The position numbers were made by a program, and so were the translations under genes. This document shows positions 1-11,842 of a DNA stretch of 64,000 bases, one piece after another (within the stretch, counting starts at the first letter, position 1; each line of letters begins with the position of its first letter). The notes under the pieces are model-generated. The model saw nothing but the letters and a program-made list of their open reading frames with translations. It had not been told where the DNA came from and made no database searches. The DNA lies in the NCBI GenBank assembly GCA_963978905.1, contig OZ022258.1, positions 52,436,591 to 52,500,590 of the forward strand, in the 5' to 3' direction. Source of the DNA: Trichostrongylus colubriformis. Lineage: Eukaryota > Nematoda > Chromadorea > Rhabditida > Trichostrongylidae.

Positions 1-557
1 GCTTTTTGATTTGGATTAAGGGAATTTCTTGGTTTTTTTTTCCTGTTCCTGCTCATATACTGTATCCACTTAAGTGATTCTAATAGGAATTAAAATCATG
101 AATTTCCGTGGACGATTTCGTTGAAAAAGGAAATTCTCAGGACGGCATGTTTGGCACGACGTAATTCTTATGAAGTAGGTGGGCAAAATGTATTAGGTTG
201 AACAGTAAGTACGTTTGGTTTATGTTATTTCCTTTTGTTTTGTAGCAGTTCGTTTGCCATTCGACGAAATGCATATTAATATTCAATAGAGTTTTTTCCT
301 GCTCAAAACAATTCTTTGTTTTTTAATCCTTCAATTATTTTGTATTTCCGAAGTTCGGAAAACTCGGAACCGTAGTATCCACGAGAAAAGGCTTTGCACT
401 TTTGGCATCGCCCTTCTTTGCTTATTGCCGAGGTAAAAACTGCTAAAGCTGCTCAGTACATGCTCAACGTCTACTGAAAAGGCTATGTTATAGGCGCAAC
501 ACAAAAATGGCTCGCAAAATGAAAAATTGGTTTAACCCGACCCTTGGGCGAAAACCC
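1..557. other. unassigned AT-rich sequence
   Basis: No exon, repeat or structural RNA was recognised here. Short open stretches have no start context, splice partner or protein-like composition. Confidence 0.4.
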
Positions 558-734
558 TTAGAGTCCCATAATGCCAAAGTCGCCATTTTTGAACTTTGCA
601 AAGTATCGCACTTTTGTGCTACGCACAACTAAATTACATTTTTTTAGTAGAAGTCGCGTATATCGCGAGTGATTTGATGACGAAGGAATAAGGTTCCAGT
701 TTCCTGAATAATTCGTTGCCTCAAAGATAGATTT

Positions 735-1140
735 AAAAAACAATCAAATTCTCCAAAACACGACTGAAGCGATTTTGTAAGAAGATCTATCGGATACACA
801 TATAATTTCTGTAGAGCGATGAAAAAAGTTGTGGATCAAAAGAGAACAAAAAACAAAACGAATTTATCGCACAACCCGATATTATATAATAATATAACTG
901 GGTCCTAGAGCGACACACTCGTCCTGCGTCGCGATTTGGTCGCCTCACATCCAAATGCACACGGCATTCCTCGCTCCCATGAATTTTTGAATGCATACAG
1001 CGACGTGGATCCTTATTTCGAGAGTTAGACATGAAAAAGTCGCATGGAATGTCAGAGCTTGTAGACAACTAGCCACAAATGTTCCAGCCTTTGTCAAAGT
1101 TATAATCCACCTTTTTCGTTCTTTGTGGCAATGCAACGTT
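735..1140. repeat. dispersed repeat, copy 1 (pair with 2930-3330)
   Basis: The stretch shares ordered blocks with 2930-3330: a CAATC(A/G)AATT block, a block around ATATAATTT(C/T)TGTAGA, an AACGAATTTATCG block, then GATATTATA followed by GGGTCCT and GCGACACA. Similarity is moderate and broken by indels, so this is an old interspersed repeat. No coding capacity was recognised. Confidence 0.55.
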
Positions 1141-1207
1141 TAATGTCTTAGGGATTATCTTTTTCCCTTTCCGTATGCGCTACACATTAGATTCCCATTA
1201 GCAATAA

Positions 1208-1627
1208 AAGGAATCGTCCACGGAAGAATAGTTTTTTGTTGCCCATATGTTTATGTTGTATTTGCCTAATACGGGCCACATGCAAATTTTCACGCAAAAA
1301 AGTGAGAATTTGGTTAGGATACAGCTCCACATATTCGGCTCGGTGCGCGAGTCCGAGTTTGACCCTCTTCCCGTCATCTGCCGTGGTTGGGATTGACGAG
1401 AAGGACTGTTCACGTAACTTTCTGCTTCTACAATGCGTCCCCGATTGCAGCGGGCGACGGGGTGGGCATTTCTTGGAGGCCCCGCACACCTGGCCAAGAT
1501 TTTGTGGTGTTGTATTTTAGCCGGATTCACATTTTTCGCGTATGAAACCTTGCATGCGGCCCACAGTCAAAACAACATAAATATATGGGTCACAGAAAAA
1601 CTCATTTTTCCGTGGACGATTTCCTTA
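1208..1627. mobile_element. fold-back MITE, family F, copy 1
   Basis: This is a non-coding element of about 420 bp that reads outward from both ends as an imperfect inverted repeat. It starts AAGGAATCGTCCACGGAA and ends with the mirror image TTCCGTGGACGATTTCCTT. The arms (about 130-150 bp) contain the marker block TTTATGTTGTATTTGCCTAA on the left and its complement AACATAAATATATGGG on the right. The centre is GC-rich and variable. At least seven other copies or fragments occur in the window. The overlapping open frames on both strands are by-products of this palindrome. The superfamily is not determined. Confidence 0.85.
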
Positions 1628-2929
1628 AGGAAGTGTTTTGGAAGGTTTTGTACTGGGAAAAGTCTCCACTGTGCGATTCATTTCTAAGTTTTTTTTTTCT
1701 ATATAAACACTGCTAGAAGCTGAACTCTCCCAAAATTGGAAAATGCTCCCAGGCAAGGGAATCCTGGATAAGATCGAATCGAATCGGAGGCCATGTAAGC
1801 GTCACCACTATCCTTTGCCTCTATTTCTCCTGATTTGGCATTCGGGGCAGACACTTGAGGAAATGACACAACTAAATATCATATGAAGAAATCACATAAA
1901 TAACCTTTCGTAAGCATAATGGTAGAGACAACAGATATTCCCTAATGGGTACTGGACTACCATGGTAACAACCACGCTTAATCGTTCAGAGAATGTCATT
2001 AGATAGGATTTCAGAAGAAAATCGACGATGACGACAGAAAACATCACAAAACAGCGACGGAAAAATAAGCATGAAACGGAGCACCACAATGGGGACCATG
2101 CAAGGGAGTCGAATATTTTCAAAAGATATCGCTATTTGACAGAAATTTTGCAAAAACCCTTTTTGTAGAAGAATTTATACTTACTATCAAGTAAGTTGAA
2201 AGCAGGCAGGGGAAATTATTCAAAAAAGTAGAATTTGTGGAATTGTGGAGAGAATGAACATTGGTGTGGAAGGAGCTTGGGTATAATATATAGTATATAA
2301 TAATGTTAATGTTATTATATATAATAATATTTATATAATAGTATATAATAATGCTCCTGTTCTGTTCGGTTTTGTATATATTCAAGCGCGTCATAGTACG
2401 CATAAATAAATAAATAATAATAAATAATCATTAATGAAATAAATAAATATCCAAATTTCCACGGAGCATCAATATCAGAAGGAAGGGAATTCAGTAAGTA
2501 GTAAGTGCTTTAACAAATGAGCCTTTCGAAGAAAGCTTTCCAGGTCGTTGAAATGATTCCCCAATTCCGATGCTATTTAGCGCGGAGCCTGGAATAAAGC
2601 TCATACAGTGTGTCATCGTGATTTGTGTAGAGTGATTTGAGGCTTTGCCTTGGTTGCAGAGTTGTTGTAAGTTGAATCATGATGGCAGTAAAAGTTTCTG
2701 AATTTATATTCGAAAAAGTCTGAAAAGTCGACAGAAGCCCTTAAAAGTTTTTCGGAGCCTGTTGCAAAATTAGTATGCTTGGCCCCTCCTCAAGCTTGGA
2801 ATGGTATAGCTTTTTTCTGTTCAGGGGTTGAGTAGAAAGGCACTGGGAGGTGGTAGTTTGTGCCTAACTCGGCAAAATCTACGATATCGCCACTCACAAC
2901 CTTGTTAAGCTATGCCCACACTTGAAAAT
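1628..2929. other. unassigned; AT-rich simple sequence at 2283-2450
   Basis: No gene was recognised. Bases 2283-2360 are a TA/TAA-rich low-complexity run and 2401-2450 hold AAAT/AATA repeats. A minus-strand open stretch at 1892-2122 is hydrophobic but has no supporting splice partner or recognisable family. Confidence 0.4.
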
Positions 2930-3330
2930 AAAAAAAACAATCGAATTTTCCTAAACACGAGTTATGCGATTCTGTAGAGCAGAGAAAATTATCGATCATC
3001 CATATAATTTTTGTAGACGGCAGAGCGAAAGTTGTGTAATGAAAGAGAATGAAAATTGAAACGAATTTATCGTAAAACCTGATATTATACTTGGGTCCTG
3101 AAGCGACACATTCGCCCTGAGTCTCGTTTCAGACCTTGTCGCCTCGGTCCAAGTATGTACACACGACACCACTCGCTTGCACGAATCGAGTCGCAATACT
3201 GTGTCATAAATCTTTTTAGGCATCGAGGGGATACATATCGGATGCTGCCATTCATTATAGCGTTTTTTCAAGTTGCAGAAGCCGTTCGTTTCCAAGAACC
3301 AGAGAGCCATCATCATTGGAACCTCTCCCG
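2930..3330. repeat. dispersed repeat, copy 2 (pair with 735-1140)
   Basis: This is the second member of the repeat described at 735-1140, in the same orientation and with the same order of conserved blocks. Its internal part after the GCGACACA block diverges. Confidence 0.55.
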
Positions 3331-3494
3331 AGGCTGGTCAACGCATGAAAAATGACACTTCGGATCATAGCAGCCTGTCAGGGCAGCAAGAGCTCAGTGA
3401 CTTTCACGAAACAAAGCGTCGCTTAGCTTGAAGGCTCACTTTGCGATAATCAAATGTATCGATTTACCTTATTGGAACAGTAGCTCCTTGCTTG

Positions 3495-3843
3495 AGAACA
3501 CTTTCCGCGTTAGGAGAGCGACCATAATCGGGGTCAATAATGAACCCGCAGCCGCTAATTTACTCAGTAGCGGTGAAAAAGCTAGCAAAAAAGACCAAGA
3601 ACCTGAGAAATGGGAGCCGCATCCCTCACCAATTGGTCACCAATTGGGTGGGGTCACCAATTGGTCACCAATTGGGTGGGGTCACCAATTGGTGGGAGGG
3701 GTCCCAGATGCCTCCCGCGGGCTTTGCGCTGCCAGAAGGGCTCGTGGCGCCGCTCTACGGGTACAGCCGCAACACTTAGGCGGGGGTCTATCGGCTGCGG
3801 CAGGGTAAATAGCAGGTAAGATTATCGCGGAAAGTGCTTTTAA
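3495..3843. mobile_element. MITE with TTTCCGCG ends and an internal minisatellite
   Basis: The element has terminal inverted repeats GCACTTTCCGCG-like / CGCGGAAAGTGC. It is about 75-80 percent alike, by eye, to 51398-51719, which preserves fuller AAAGGCACTTTCC ends. The copy here carries an expanded core at 3631-3700 in which a unit of about 27 bases (ATTGGTCACCAATTGGGTGG plus GGTCACC) repeats about 2.5 times; the sister copy has one unit. It abuts another MITE directly at 3844. Confidence 0.75.
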
Positions 3844-4115
3844 CTAGTCAGGCTGCACCTTTCTCGCGTCTCCACGGTACGCTATCACTGCGCTACACCT
3901 GCTGGAACACCCTCCGACGCCACCCAGTCGAGCTCTCTTATTGGTCAACTGAGCAAAATGGGTGTCTTCGGAGTGGGTTTGCGTAGGTGTATAGCCGTGA
4001 TAGCGCACCATGGGGACGCGAAGAATGTGCAGCCTGATTAGTTACCCAAGGATCTACTATTTCAAGAAAGTAAGTGGACCCATCCCATTATCCCGAAATG
4101 TGTCTGCTGCTTCAG
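3844..4115. mobile_element. MITE, family T3 (copy lacking its left tip)
   Basis: It shares blocks with 49877-50441 and 56866-57195: a CCACGGT(A/G)CGCTA block, CTCCGACGCCACC, a TTATTGGTCA block, then GATAGTTACCCAAGGATCTA and a terminal CGAAATGTG(T/C)CT. The normal left tip (GAAGGCACA) is absent because the preceding MITE at 3495-3843 lies there. No protein is encoded. Confidence 0.7.
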
Positions 4116-5165
4116 CTTCCCACTAGAGGCTAGCAGAAACCTTTAAAACAGTCGACGTTGAAGCTGCAGATGTGTTCAAGAACGACGGCGCACTAACGGT
4201 TTCATATTCCCATGACGGTGGAATTAATGAGCCACAGCTCGCTTCTGTTCATGGGAAAGCATTACAGCAATATTTGCCCTAATGCTTATCTCTTTCAGAG
4301 CTCTCTATCTCGTATACTTGGCGGATGTGAGCCGCGAGCAAGGTGACTCTTGACTCCACAAAACTACAATATTTAAGACCTCAAAATGAGGCCATGCCTC
4401 GGAGCAACGACTTCCTAAAAAACCTTTTTCCAGAACGATTTCGAGCCTTTCAGGAGTTTTGTGAATGAACCTTTGCAGTTTATTGCTTCTGTTAAACCTT
4501 CAGCTAACCATGAAGGTCCGATAACACAATACTGAATTATTACATTCAAATTAATTCATTATGGCCATAGCGAAGCATAACTGCATGTGCAAAATCAGAA
4601 TTTGAAATATTGTACAGTTTGTATTTTTACATATGATAAATTAATATTGCTTCAATTTTCTTAAATGTAATAAATCATGGTAACTTAATTATGGCGCGAT
4701 CATGATGAAGAATGCATGTGGAGAATACAAGCAAACGAAAATCGAGATCTGTCAAGGTTGGCTGTAAGCTCGCTGGTATGCGAGCAACATTCTCCCTCGA
4801 GCAAACCTTGAACCTGCACCTATGAATGCTGCGAGAGGCCATTAGCTATGATCCAGGCCAACGAACAAGTCCGCTGAATAATAGACATCCATAGATCTCG
4901 TCTGCCGGCCGTTTCGTGACACTAATGGCTCAACAGTTGCGTGTGATGCGCTCGTAGTAAATCGCGATTAAGCCTCCTCTTTCTGACTCACATCGCTAGT
5001 CGAATACGTAATAATTCCTACCATATGAAAAACGCTTCGCCTGTCTGTACGACCAAGTTAAGCCCCGCCCATGGTGGGCGTGGCGTGCAGTGCAATGTTT
5101 TGTTTTGAGACCGCAAATTGTCAATTCAAATGTGCCTCAAAGGTAGAAAAAAGATGGTTTAGCTC
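4116..5165. other. unassigned sequence
   Basis: No exon, known repeat or RNA gene was recognised. Confidence 0.4.
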
Positions 5166-5169
5166 AGCG

Positions 5170-5650
5170 GTGAGATTTCTAAAGTGATGAAAGAGGCGTT
5201 AGCACAGTGGGCGGAGCATGCGTAGTGGTGGACGGGGCTTGGACGTTACATGAAAAACGACCTGTGGAAATAGGGACAAGTTTGGGATGGGCAGGGTACG
5301 GACAAGAAGTAAAAACTACACGTGGACCAAGCCAAGCTTCACCCGCGATGGGGGGAATGCCGTGGAATGTTCCATTCTCGGAACGATAATTATTAATTGG
5401 GTTCGAATGCACCCCAAAAGTGGGGAGAAGATGGATTTTGGACGGCTATGACTTTCTGAAGGTCAAGAACGAATTTTGGGCACAGTGGGCGGAGCATTTG
5501 TTGTGGTGAGCGGAGCTTGGGCTTTACATAAAAAAAGACCCGTGAAGATAGGGACAGGTTTGGGATGGGTAAGGCCTGGAACAAGAAGTAATAAGCACCC
5601 ATGCATCAAATCTAGCTGGGCGGAGCGTGGACCGAACACTTTTCTACCGT
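5170..5650. repeat. two tandem units of a ~280-bp satellite-like repeat
   Basis: Marker blocks CACAGTGGGCGGAGCAT (5200 and 5480) and GGGACAAGTTTGGGATGGG / GGGACAGGTTTGGGATGGG recur about 280 bases apart. The same unit occurs three times in inverse orientation at 34305-35000 (CTTGTCCCCATCTCCACAGG there is the complement). It is non-coding; long frames on both strands are periodic artefacts. Confidence 0.8.
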
Positions 5651-5765
5651 GTCCTTTCGATCGACATTTCAATCAAAAAGAGCAATCTCGATCGACCTAC
5701 TGACTCACATGTTTCGCATGTTTGTTTCACGCACAGTAGCGTACGCCTGCCAACTGGTAATAGTA

Positions 5766-6520
5766 TTAGGTTGATCGAAAGGTTTTGACAGGGTTGAGAT
5801 TTTTCTATTTTATTTTACAACTTAGCAAACAATGTAAGCTGACCCACAATATAATAACCATCGTTAGCTATAACATTGTCCCATCCAACGGGCAGGTGAA
5901 CGACTCCCTTATCCCAGAACTGGATAGATTGGTAGTCAAAGAAATTTATTTATTTATCTATTTATTGTGCGCCCAGGAGACGCGCTATAACAAGTCAGGC
6001 AAAAGGCACTTATAGTTACCGACCCCTTGTTCAAGGTGGTCATAGTTGACGAGTTGTTTTTTTTTTCAGGGAAACCTTGAGGGGTCGGAACAAATGCTAA
6101 TCTGAGGGGGCAATATCAGGTGAATAGGGTGGATGTGGAACTGTGTCCAAGCCCAGTTCCTCGAATTTTGCACGGCCCTCTCTCATAGGTAAAGAGATCC
6201 GTGCAAAATTGTAGGAGCTAGGTTAGGACACGGTTCCACGTATCCCTATTCACCTGATATTGCCACCAGATTACCACTTGTTCCAGCCTCTCAAGGTCCT
6301 TTTTTTCCTAGCCAAAAATAAGATCGTCCACCTCGAACAAGTGGTGACTTCTTTGACTCCCGATCTTCCCAGTTCTGGTAGAAGGGAATAGCTGACCTGC
6401 CCGTTAGTTGGGACATTTATAACTAACGATGGTTACTGTTGCTTAGCTTGCATTGTTTGCTGAGTTGTAAAATAAAACAGAAAAAATCTCAACCCTATCA
6501 AAACTTTTCGATCAACGTGA
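5766..6520. mobile_element. 755-bp palindromic mariner-type MITE with TA duplication
   Basis: The two halves are inverted copies of each other. The left end TTAGGTTGATCGAAAGG and right end CTTTTCGATCAACGTGA are complementary with few mismatches, and the arms continue through GGGCAGGT / ACCTGCCC to a central inverted block (TGAATAGGGTGGATGTGG / CCCTATTCACC). Both ends are flanked by TA. The TTAGGTTG start is typical of mariner terminal repeats. No transposase remains, so this would be a non-autonomous fold-back derivative. Confidence 0.8.
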
Positions 6521-6754
6521 TAGATGGCCGAAATAGATTCAGTTGGAGTGTCAGCGTCTCCGGAGATATACGGGTCACCAAATGCCGCTGCAGGCTTATC
6601 ATTTCTCCGAATTTGACTCACTTTGGTATATCACTAGAAACTGAACCAGATGTAAGAAGCAGACCATCCTGTGACAGGATACACCGCGAGTCGAGGAATC
6701 TTTGACAGGAGGATTCGTATTCGACCGAGCAGGAGGGGGTCACATATACCTGCA

Positions 6755-6985
6755 CAGTAGTGCCCTATCCCGTGCATCTAATTAAGGTGCGGTGTGTTTC
6801 TCCTAGTGTTTACGTGATGTCTTAGATTAACGTTGAAATTCTATTGAGCTGTGCCGTAGACATATAGCCGGATAAGTCATAACATGACTTCCTCCCTTCC
6901 AGGCTCCGACGAGGCGAGCCTGCCGAAACGTTAGCCAATAAAATTTGTTAAGAACCTCCGTGCAGTTCAAACCAGAAAAGGACTA
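6755..6985 (+). mobile_element. Penelope-like element 3' tail (putative)
   Basis: It shares an ordered set of blocks with 33850-34095: TATCCCGTG, TTAAGGT(G/A)CGGT, TAGTGTT, then CGAAACGTTAGCC-like, AAAATTTGTT and AACCTCCGTGCAGTTCA. The same window contains a Penelope-type reverse transcriptase fragment (40665-41110), and such 3' tails are common for that class. Assignment to that class is inference; the repeat relationship is seen directly. Confidence 0.45.
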
Positions 6986-7290
6986 TCGAAATAAGCATCT
7001 TCTTGCTTTAGGTAAGATTACATAGCAATAAAGCACATAGCGCCTACATAATACGGCAACAGTTACTGATATTGGAAAGCTTAAAAAGGGGAGGGATGGA
7101 AATAATCTCCGTAGAGGGGAGAGGTCGTACTGAAGTGGCTTTTTTTCCTCAATACCTAGGAGTGCCCTGTTCTTTGAACAACATGGTCCCCTCTGCTTCA
7201 GAAGTCCTCCCCTCCAACCCGGGCCGGTTAGAAAGGCGAAAACCTAAACTTCAAAAGCTAAAAAGCACCTGCCAGGAGTAGTTTTACAAC
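6986..7290. repeat. dispersed repeat, family G, copy 1
   Basis: A block with GGCAACA(G/A)TTACT, a guanine-rich stretch, GGTCGTACTGAAG and GGAGTGCCCTG is shared with 12440-12640; part recurs near 63050. It is non-coding. Confidence 0.55.
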
Positions 7291-7817
7291 ACAGCCACAA
7301 ATATTTCACATTGAGATGATGACGTGAGGAATTTGAGCAGGATTACCTAAAGCCATCAAAGGATGCCTAATCGTCATTGCCTTGTTATTCAGGAACACGC
7401 TCAACGTTACATCACATCACACGAAAGGCGAAATTAAAACTAGCGAACGACATTTTTCGCACTTCCGTTCCCTTCTCCCCTCCCCTGATGAGGATAAATC
7501 CGTTTACAAGAGTAAAAATAGAGAGCTAACCAAGACTTTTCCTGCAAAGGACGATTCCAGTTAGGCTATCGATTTCACTTATAAAAGGGTTGGCCAGATT
7601 TCACATGCTGCGAAATAGTTTGCTCGAAGCTGCTCGGTGCTCACGTCAATACTTTTTATTCTCCCGTCACGTCTGGTGGTAATTAGCAATAACATGTGCA
7701 AGTGCGAACTGCAATTTGAAGAGCAATTAGTACGTCAACACACGCACCTTTTGGTGTTGTAATGAAGGCTTCCGGAACGAATGGATAATAGGCTTACGTA
7801 AACCCAATGGTGGCCTT
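7291..7817. other. unassigned sequence
   Basis: No exon or repeat was recognised. Confidence 0.35.
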
Positions 7818-8064
7818 AAGGGTGTGTACCATTAGGACAGAAAATTCGCGTTGCGGCATCCGGCATGCGACGGATGCCGCAACGCGATGGCGCCATCCAT
7901 GCGCACACTATTGGATGGGCCCTTGAGCGATGATGGTGCTCTACGTTTATTCTGGGCGTGATCGCTTCAGGACTAAAATAGTACACCGTCCATACATGAC
8001 ACCATTACCGTGACGCATCAAACGCGACCATGAGAATTTCATGTCGTAATGGCACACACCCGTG
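7818..8064. mobile_element. MITE, hAT-like group, divergent copy
   Basis: Its ends are GGGTGTGTACCATTAGGACAG and CTGACAT-type / GGCACACACCC, imperfect inverted repeats related to the GGGTGTGTAC family at 8258, 14906, 24457 and 50078. The interior contains a nested hairpin GTTGCGGCATCCG / CGGATGCCGCAAC. It is closest to the element at 61293-61509. Confidence 0.6.
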
Positions 8065-8257
8065 GCCCCAGAGTTGCCCAGAATGGCAATCTGAGATATT
8101 GGCAGGCTACGCGGTCTCTTTTTTCCACAGAACAAAAGGGAGGAGTATTACAATTCAATAACCGCTTCTTCAAGGAGAGCGGATATATCGAAAGCCTTTT
8201 TGAGATGACCAAGCAATAGGGTGGGTAAGGGAGCAATGCGGTCTCTTGTCCTATCAA

Positions 8258-8497
8258 GGGTGTGTACCCTTATGTCAGGATTTCGCACTGCGGCATGTCG
8301 CAAGCGAAGCAATGCGGACGAGCTGAAGGCGCCATGTTCTTCAGTCTCGAAGCGATTACAAGTCAACTGCGTATCGCGCCCCTAGTACTACCGTGTAATC
8401 GTTCTAGGACCCAACTTCCGCGATGCGCATAGCTCACACACACTGCGTCGCACGCCGCTCGCCGTCGTGCGAATTCCTGACATGAGGGTACACACTC
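8258..8497. mobile_element. hAT-like MITE, family H, copy 1
   Basis: The 240-bp element has inverted ends GGGTGTGTACCCTTATGTCAGG / CCTGACATGAGGGTACACAC followed by a TTTCGCAC block at both ends. The flanks CTATCAA / CTACCAA look like a decayed target duplication. It is non-coding. Sister copies are at 14906-15140, 24457-24690 and 50078-50318. Confidence 0.8.
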
Positions 8498-9112
8498 CTC
8501 TACCAATACATACATACTAATTAAGTCACAATTTTGTGGGTGAGCGGCTTCACCCAACAAATTTATGTTGTATTTATGGTGTTCAATGTTCACCACATCA
8601 GCCACGTTTCCAGGGGATGCATCTCGTTTCATGCGGGGGTCATCGTCAGTGCCAGATCACTTGAGTTTGAAGTGGTAGGTCTCGCTCAACTACCAACAAT
8701 GTATGAAAAGTTTTTCTGTTGAATGTAGTGGTACGCGATGGCATACGTACAACGTCGCAATCACGGAAAATGAAGGCAGTGGTGTAGCAGTAGGTTTAGT
8801 GGCTATATTTCCATCGATAGGCGGCAACACATACCAAATGGAATTGTAGTGTTGGCTTTTCGAAAAATATATAACTATAAACAATAGACAATAGTTGTGG
8901 CAACTATTTATATTTAACTTTGTATGATATTAACTCAAGACTAAGTAATCAGTTGTAGCAGAGTTGTAGGGGGGGAGGGGGTGGCAGAGACACCTGTAAC
9001 AAGAAATCAGCTTGGTCTCAGTTTTGTATGGGCCCTCAAACGAAATACAACACTGGCAGGCATCCTTCATCCATGACCTTCAGTAACGGGAGGGAGAAAA
9101 TCAATATTGTAA
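8498..9112. other. unassigned sequence
   Basis: No exon or repeat was recognised. A short G-run (GGGGGGAGGGGG) lies near 8969. Confidence 0.35.
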
Positions 9113-9420
9113 TGCAGTGCTATGCATAATGATACAGCCACCTATAAATTGTCCAAAAACTCTGTTTGCAGAGTGATTCAAAAAACGTCTCTAAGTAAAA
9201 GATGTAGCCACTGTGGACGCGTATTAACGCATCAGCATCGAATCGTAGTTGGAAAACGCAGAAAAACCTTTTCTTATTTGCTTGAAAATGTCGCTTTTCC
9301 TATCCTGCAAAATGATACAGCCATTTCGAATTTTCTAGTAGTTGCTTTTGACCTCCAGTTGCTGAAGCTATACTGTCGCCGTAAGCTCATCATTTTTAGG
9401 TAAGGACATGAAGGAAAATG
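9113..9420. repeat. repeat, inverted partner of 10890-11185
   Basis: Read on the minus strand, this matches 10890-11185 over about 300 bp (TGATACAGCCACCTATAAA versus the complement of TTTATAGGTGGCTCTATCA; CAGAGTGATTCAAAAAA versus TTTTTTGAATCACTCTG; AAAATGTCGCTTTTCC versus GAAAAGCGACATTTTC). It is interspersed and non-coding. Confidence 0.7.
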
Positions 9421-9859
9421 CTATCTGGTTTGAACAACGATTAATATCGCGATTATCCCCGATTGGAAGATATTCGTAAGAAGAGGAAAGTGTATTTACA
9501 ACATATTAAGCGACACCTGCATATACTTTTTCGTACAGGAATGTATTCGTCGTCAGATGATAGAGTCAAGTACGCGAAGAGGTCAGATGCTGGAAAGGCC
9601 AGCGGACCCTTTCTTCTGAACGTCGAAAACACCGCAGCTGCAGCTCCGTATATAAGAGCCATGACTCCTCCATCGTCACTAGTTCTCAGTTTAGCTTTAT
9701 TTTCATTTTAACACCATTCGTGTCATTTTATTGATACATGCTATTCCGCTTGTTTAATTACCCAAGTTTGAGGTATCTGCTGATAAATTTGACACCCTGT
9801 GCGTTGGTCTCGTGTAGCAATATCGGTCACGCCAGAAGATATCTTGGTTGCATACAGAC

Positions 9860-9902
<43 letters not shown>

Positions 9903-10889
9903 ATATATCACTGAACCACCAACGCTTATTTTAATTAATTTACCTCAAAATAAGACCTGCAGACGTCCAAATGTCACATCGCGCGAAAACAGAGACGGCC
10001 TGCGCACTCCTCGATAATTTTGACTAGGATTCTGCAGGGATGAAACCGGAAGGAGTACTGAAGACCCTGCTACGCCTTCAGGTAGAGGCGCGCAGTATTC
10101 CAAAAGGTGGGTCAAGTTTTCCAAGGTCATGCTCAGGAACAAGATCTTCGCTAGAGCCTGAGGTGTCAACAAAGGCTGTTTATAGGAACCTGTAGAAGTG
10201 CAAATCCATTTCTGGGTGAGAAGTGAGGAGGGCTTTGTTGAGAACCCGAGAATATCGCGAAAGCAAGGTCGACTTCGCCAAGAGATGTATGAGAGCAAAT
10301 CGAATTAAGGTGCTTGATAGGTTCAAAAGTTTGTATACCTTTTCCTTACTGTTTTTCTCCATGCTGTCCATTCGTTTCCGAAAGAACTCAGATATGACCT
10401 CGGACGACCACCGGCACCGTAGTATGAGGGACAGACTTCGGTTTCCAAAAAGATCATCGAAGGAGGAGGTGTCATGACGTGTGTCCCAGTAATCATTAAA
10501 ATTTTTGTTTTGTTTTCGGAAAGATAAGCCACTTGATCACCGAATCTTCATGCTTCGTACCCTTCTCTCGTTGTGCATGTTGGAATCTACACCAAACCTT
10601 GTTTTCCTGCAAGTTAATGGGCCAATTCCTGTCATTCGGAGCACTCCGTCATCGTAAGCCGTCACAGAATGGACCTTCTGACCTGGACGACAAATGGACC
10701 CGACCTTTATCAGATGGATCAATCGTTAGAGTTTTATGCTGAAAAAGAGTTACATGGAAAGAGGCCATTTCGAAGGATGTAGGGAGTTTAAACAGGCCCC
10801 TATCGAAGCATGGCACCAAGTGTACCAAAACATTCTGAAAAATTCATATGGGCCTAGATAGTAAAATTTTCGGCCGTTCCAAATGAAGG
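9421..10889. other. unassigned; TA microsatellite at 9862-9910
   Basis: Bases 9862-9895 are an uninterrupted (TA)n run, continuing imperfectly to 9910. A TATA-box-like string, CCGTATATAAGAGCC, lies at 9647 but no adjacent first exon could be supported. The moderately long open frames at 9945-10298 and 10180-10530 have no recognisable family or splice partners. Confidence 0.4.
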
Positions 10890-11185
10890 AGATCCAGCTG
10901 CTTGCAATATTAGCATTTTTCTTCTTTTTGTTGTTTTCCGTTGTTCGACACTTCAAGTTGTTTGGTGGCTGTATCTTTTTGCAGAATACGAAAAGCGACA
11001 TTTTCAAATAAATGAAGAGAAAATTCTTCTGTGTTTCCCAGCTACAATTTGATGTTGATGCCCGAATGCGCGTCCACACTGACTACATCTTCCACTTTAG
11101 CCTTTTTTGAATCACTCTGCACCCAGAATTTTCGGACGGTTTATAGGTGGCTCTATCATTATGCAGAGCACTGTATGTGTGAACT
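10890..11185. repeat. repeat, inverted partner of 9113-9420
   Basis: This is the second copy of the repeat described at 9113-9420, in opposite orientation, 1.5 kb away. The pair could form a long stem in a transcript. Confidence 0.7.
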
Positions 11186-11429
11186 AGTTGATCCGCAAAA
11201 ACCGATTATATTTTGCTATAGTTATACTAAATGAATAATTGTATTACAAAGCGCTATGTCTTCACTTGCTTCAATACACTCCAATCCAACATTTTTTCTA
11301 AATTCGCACATTAATCCTTTCTGAAAACCTTAATGTTTTCGAGATTCTGTAGCGCCATGCCCCTGTCTTTCAGCTCCTGGTGTCTATCTCATGAAAATTC
11401 GACCGGAAAATGACGGATTGTCCGGATCG

Positions 11430-11842
11430 AAAAAATCGTGCACGGGAAAGTGATTCTCAGTCAGCCATTCATTTATGTTGTATTTGCCCAATAATGGCAG
11501 TATGCAAAGTTTCACGGAAAGTCCGGTCATAATGCAGCTCCTCAAAGTGGCGGGCGAGGAGGGACCTCAGGGTGAATGCTCGCCCCGTCATCCACCGCGG
11601 TCGGAGACGAAACAAGGGACTTCTTGAGTAACTTTCTGTTGTCATGCATCTCCTAACACGGCGGGCCAAGTGGTATGCATTTACCCCAAAGTCCCGCCCC
11701 TCGCCCGCCGCTTTGAGGAGCTGTATCTTGGCAGGGTTCTCACATTTTTGCGTGAAACTTGGCATGATGCCCTTATTGGGCAAATACAACATAAATATAT
11801 GGCTAGCAAATGAACTAATTTTTCCGTGCACAATTCCTTTAA
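11430..11842. mobile_element. fold-back MITE, family F, copy 2
   Basis: Ends are AATCGTGCACGGG and CCGTGCACAATTCCTTTAA. The left arm holds TTTATGTTGTATTTGCCCAA, the right arm GGGCAAATACAACATAAATA. The two arms match almost perfectly around that block; the centre is GC-rich. It is non-coding. Confidence 0.85.

Noticed and set aside
3428..3819. Overlapping plus-strand frames up to 126 codons
   Set aside because: They are produced by the minisatellite and MITE at 3495-3843.
9640..9720. TATA-box-like promoter near 9647
   Set aside because: No first exon, start codon with splice partner, or downstream gene could be attached to it.
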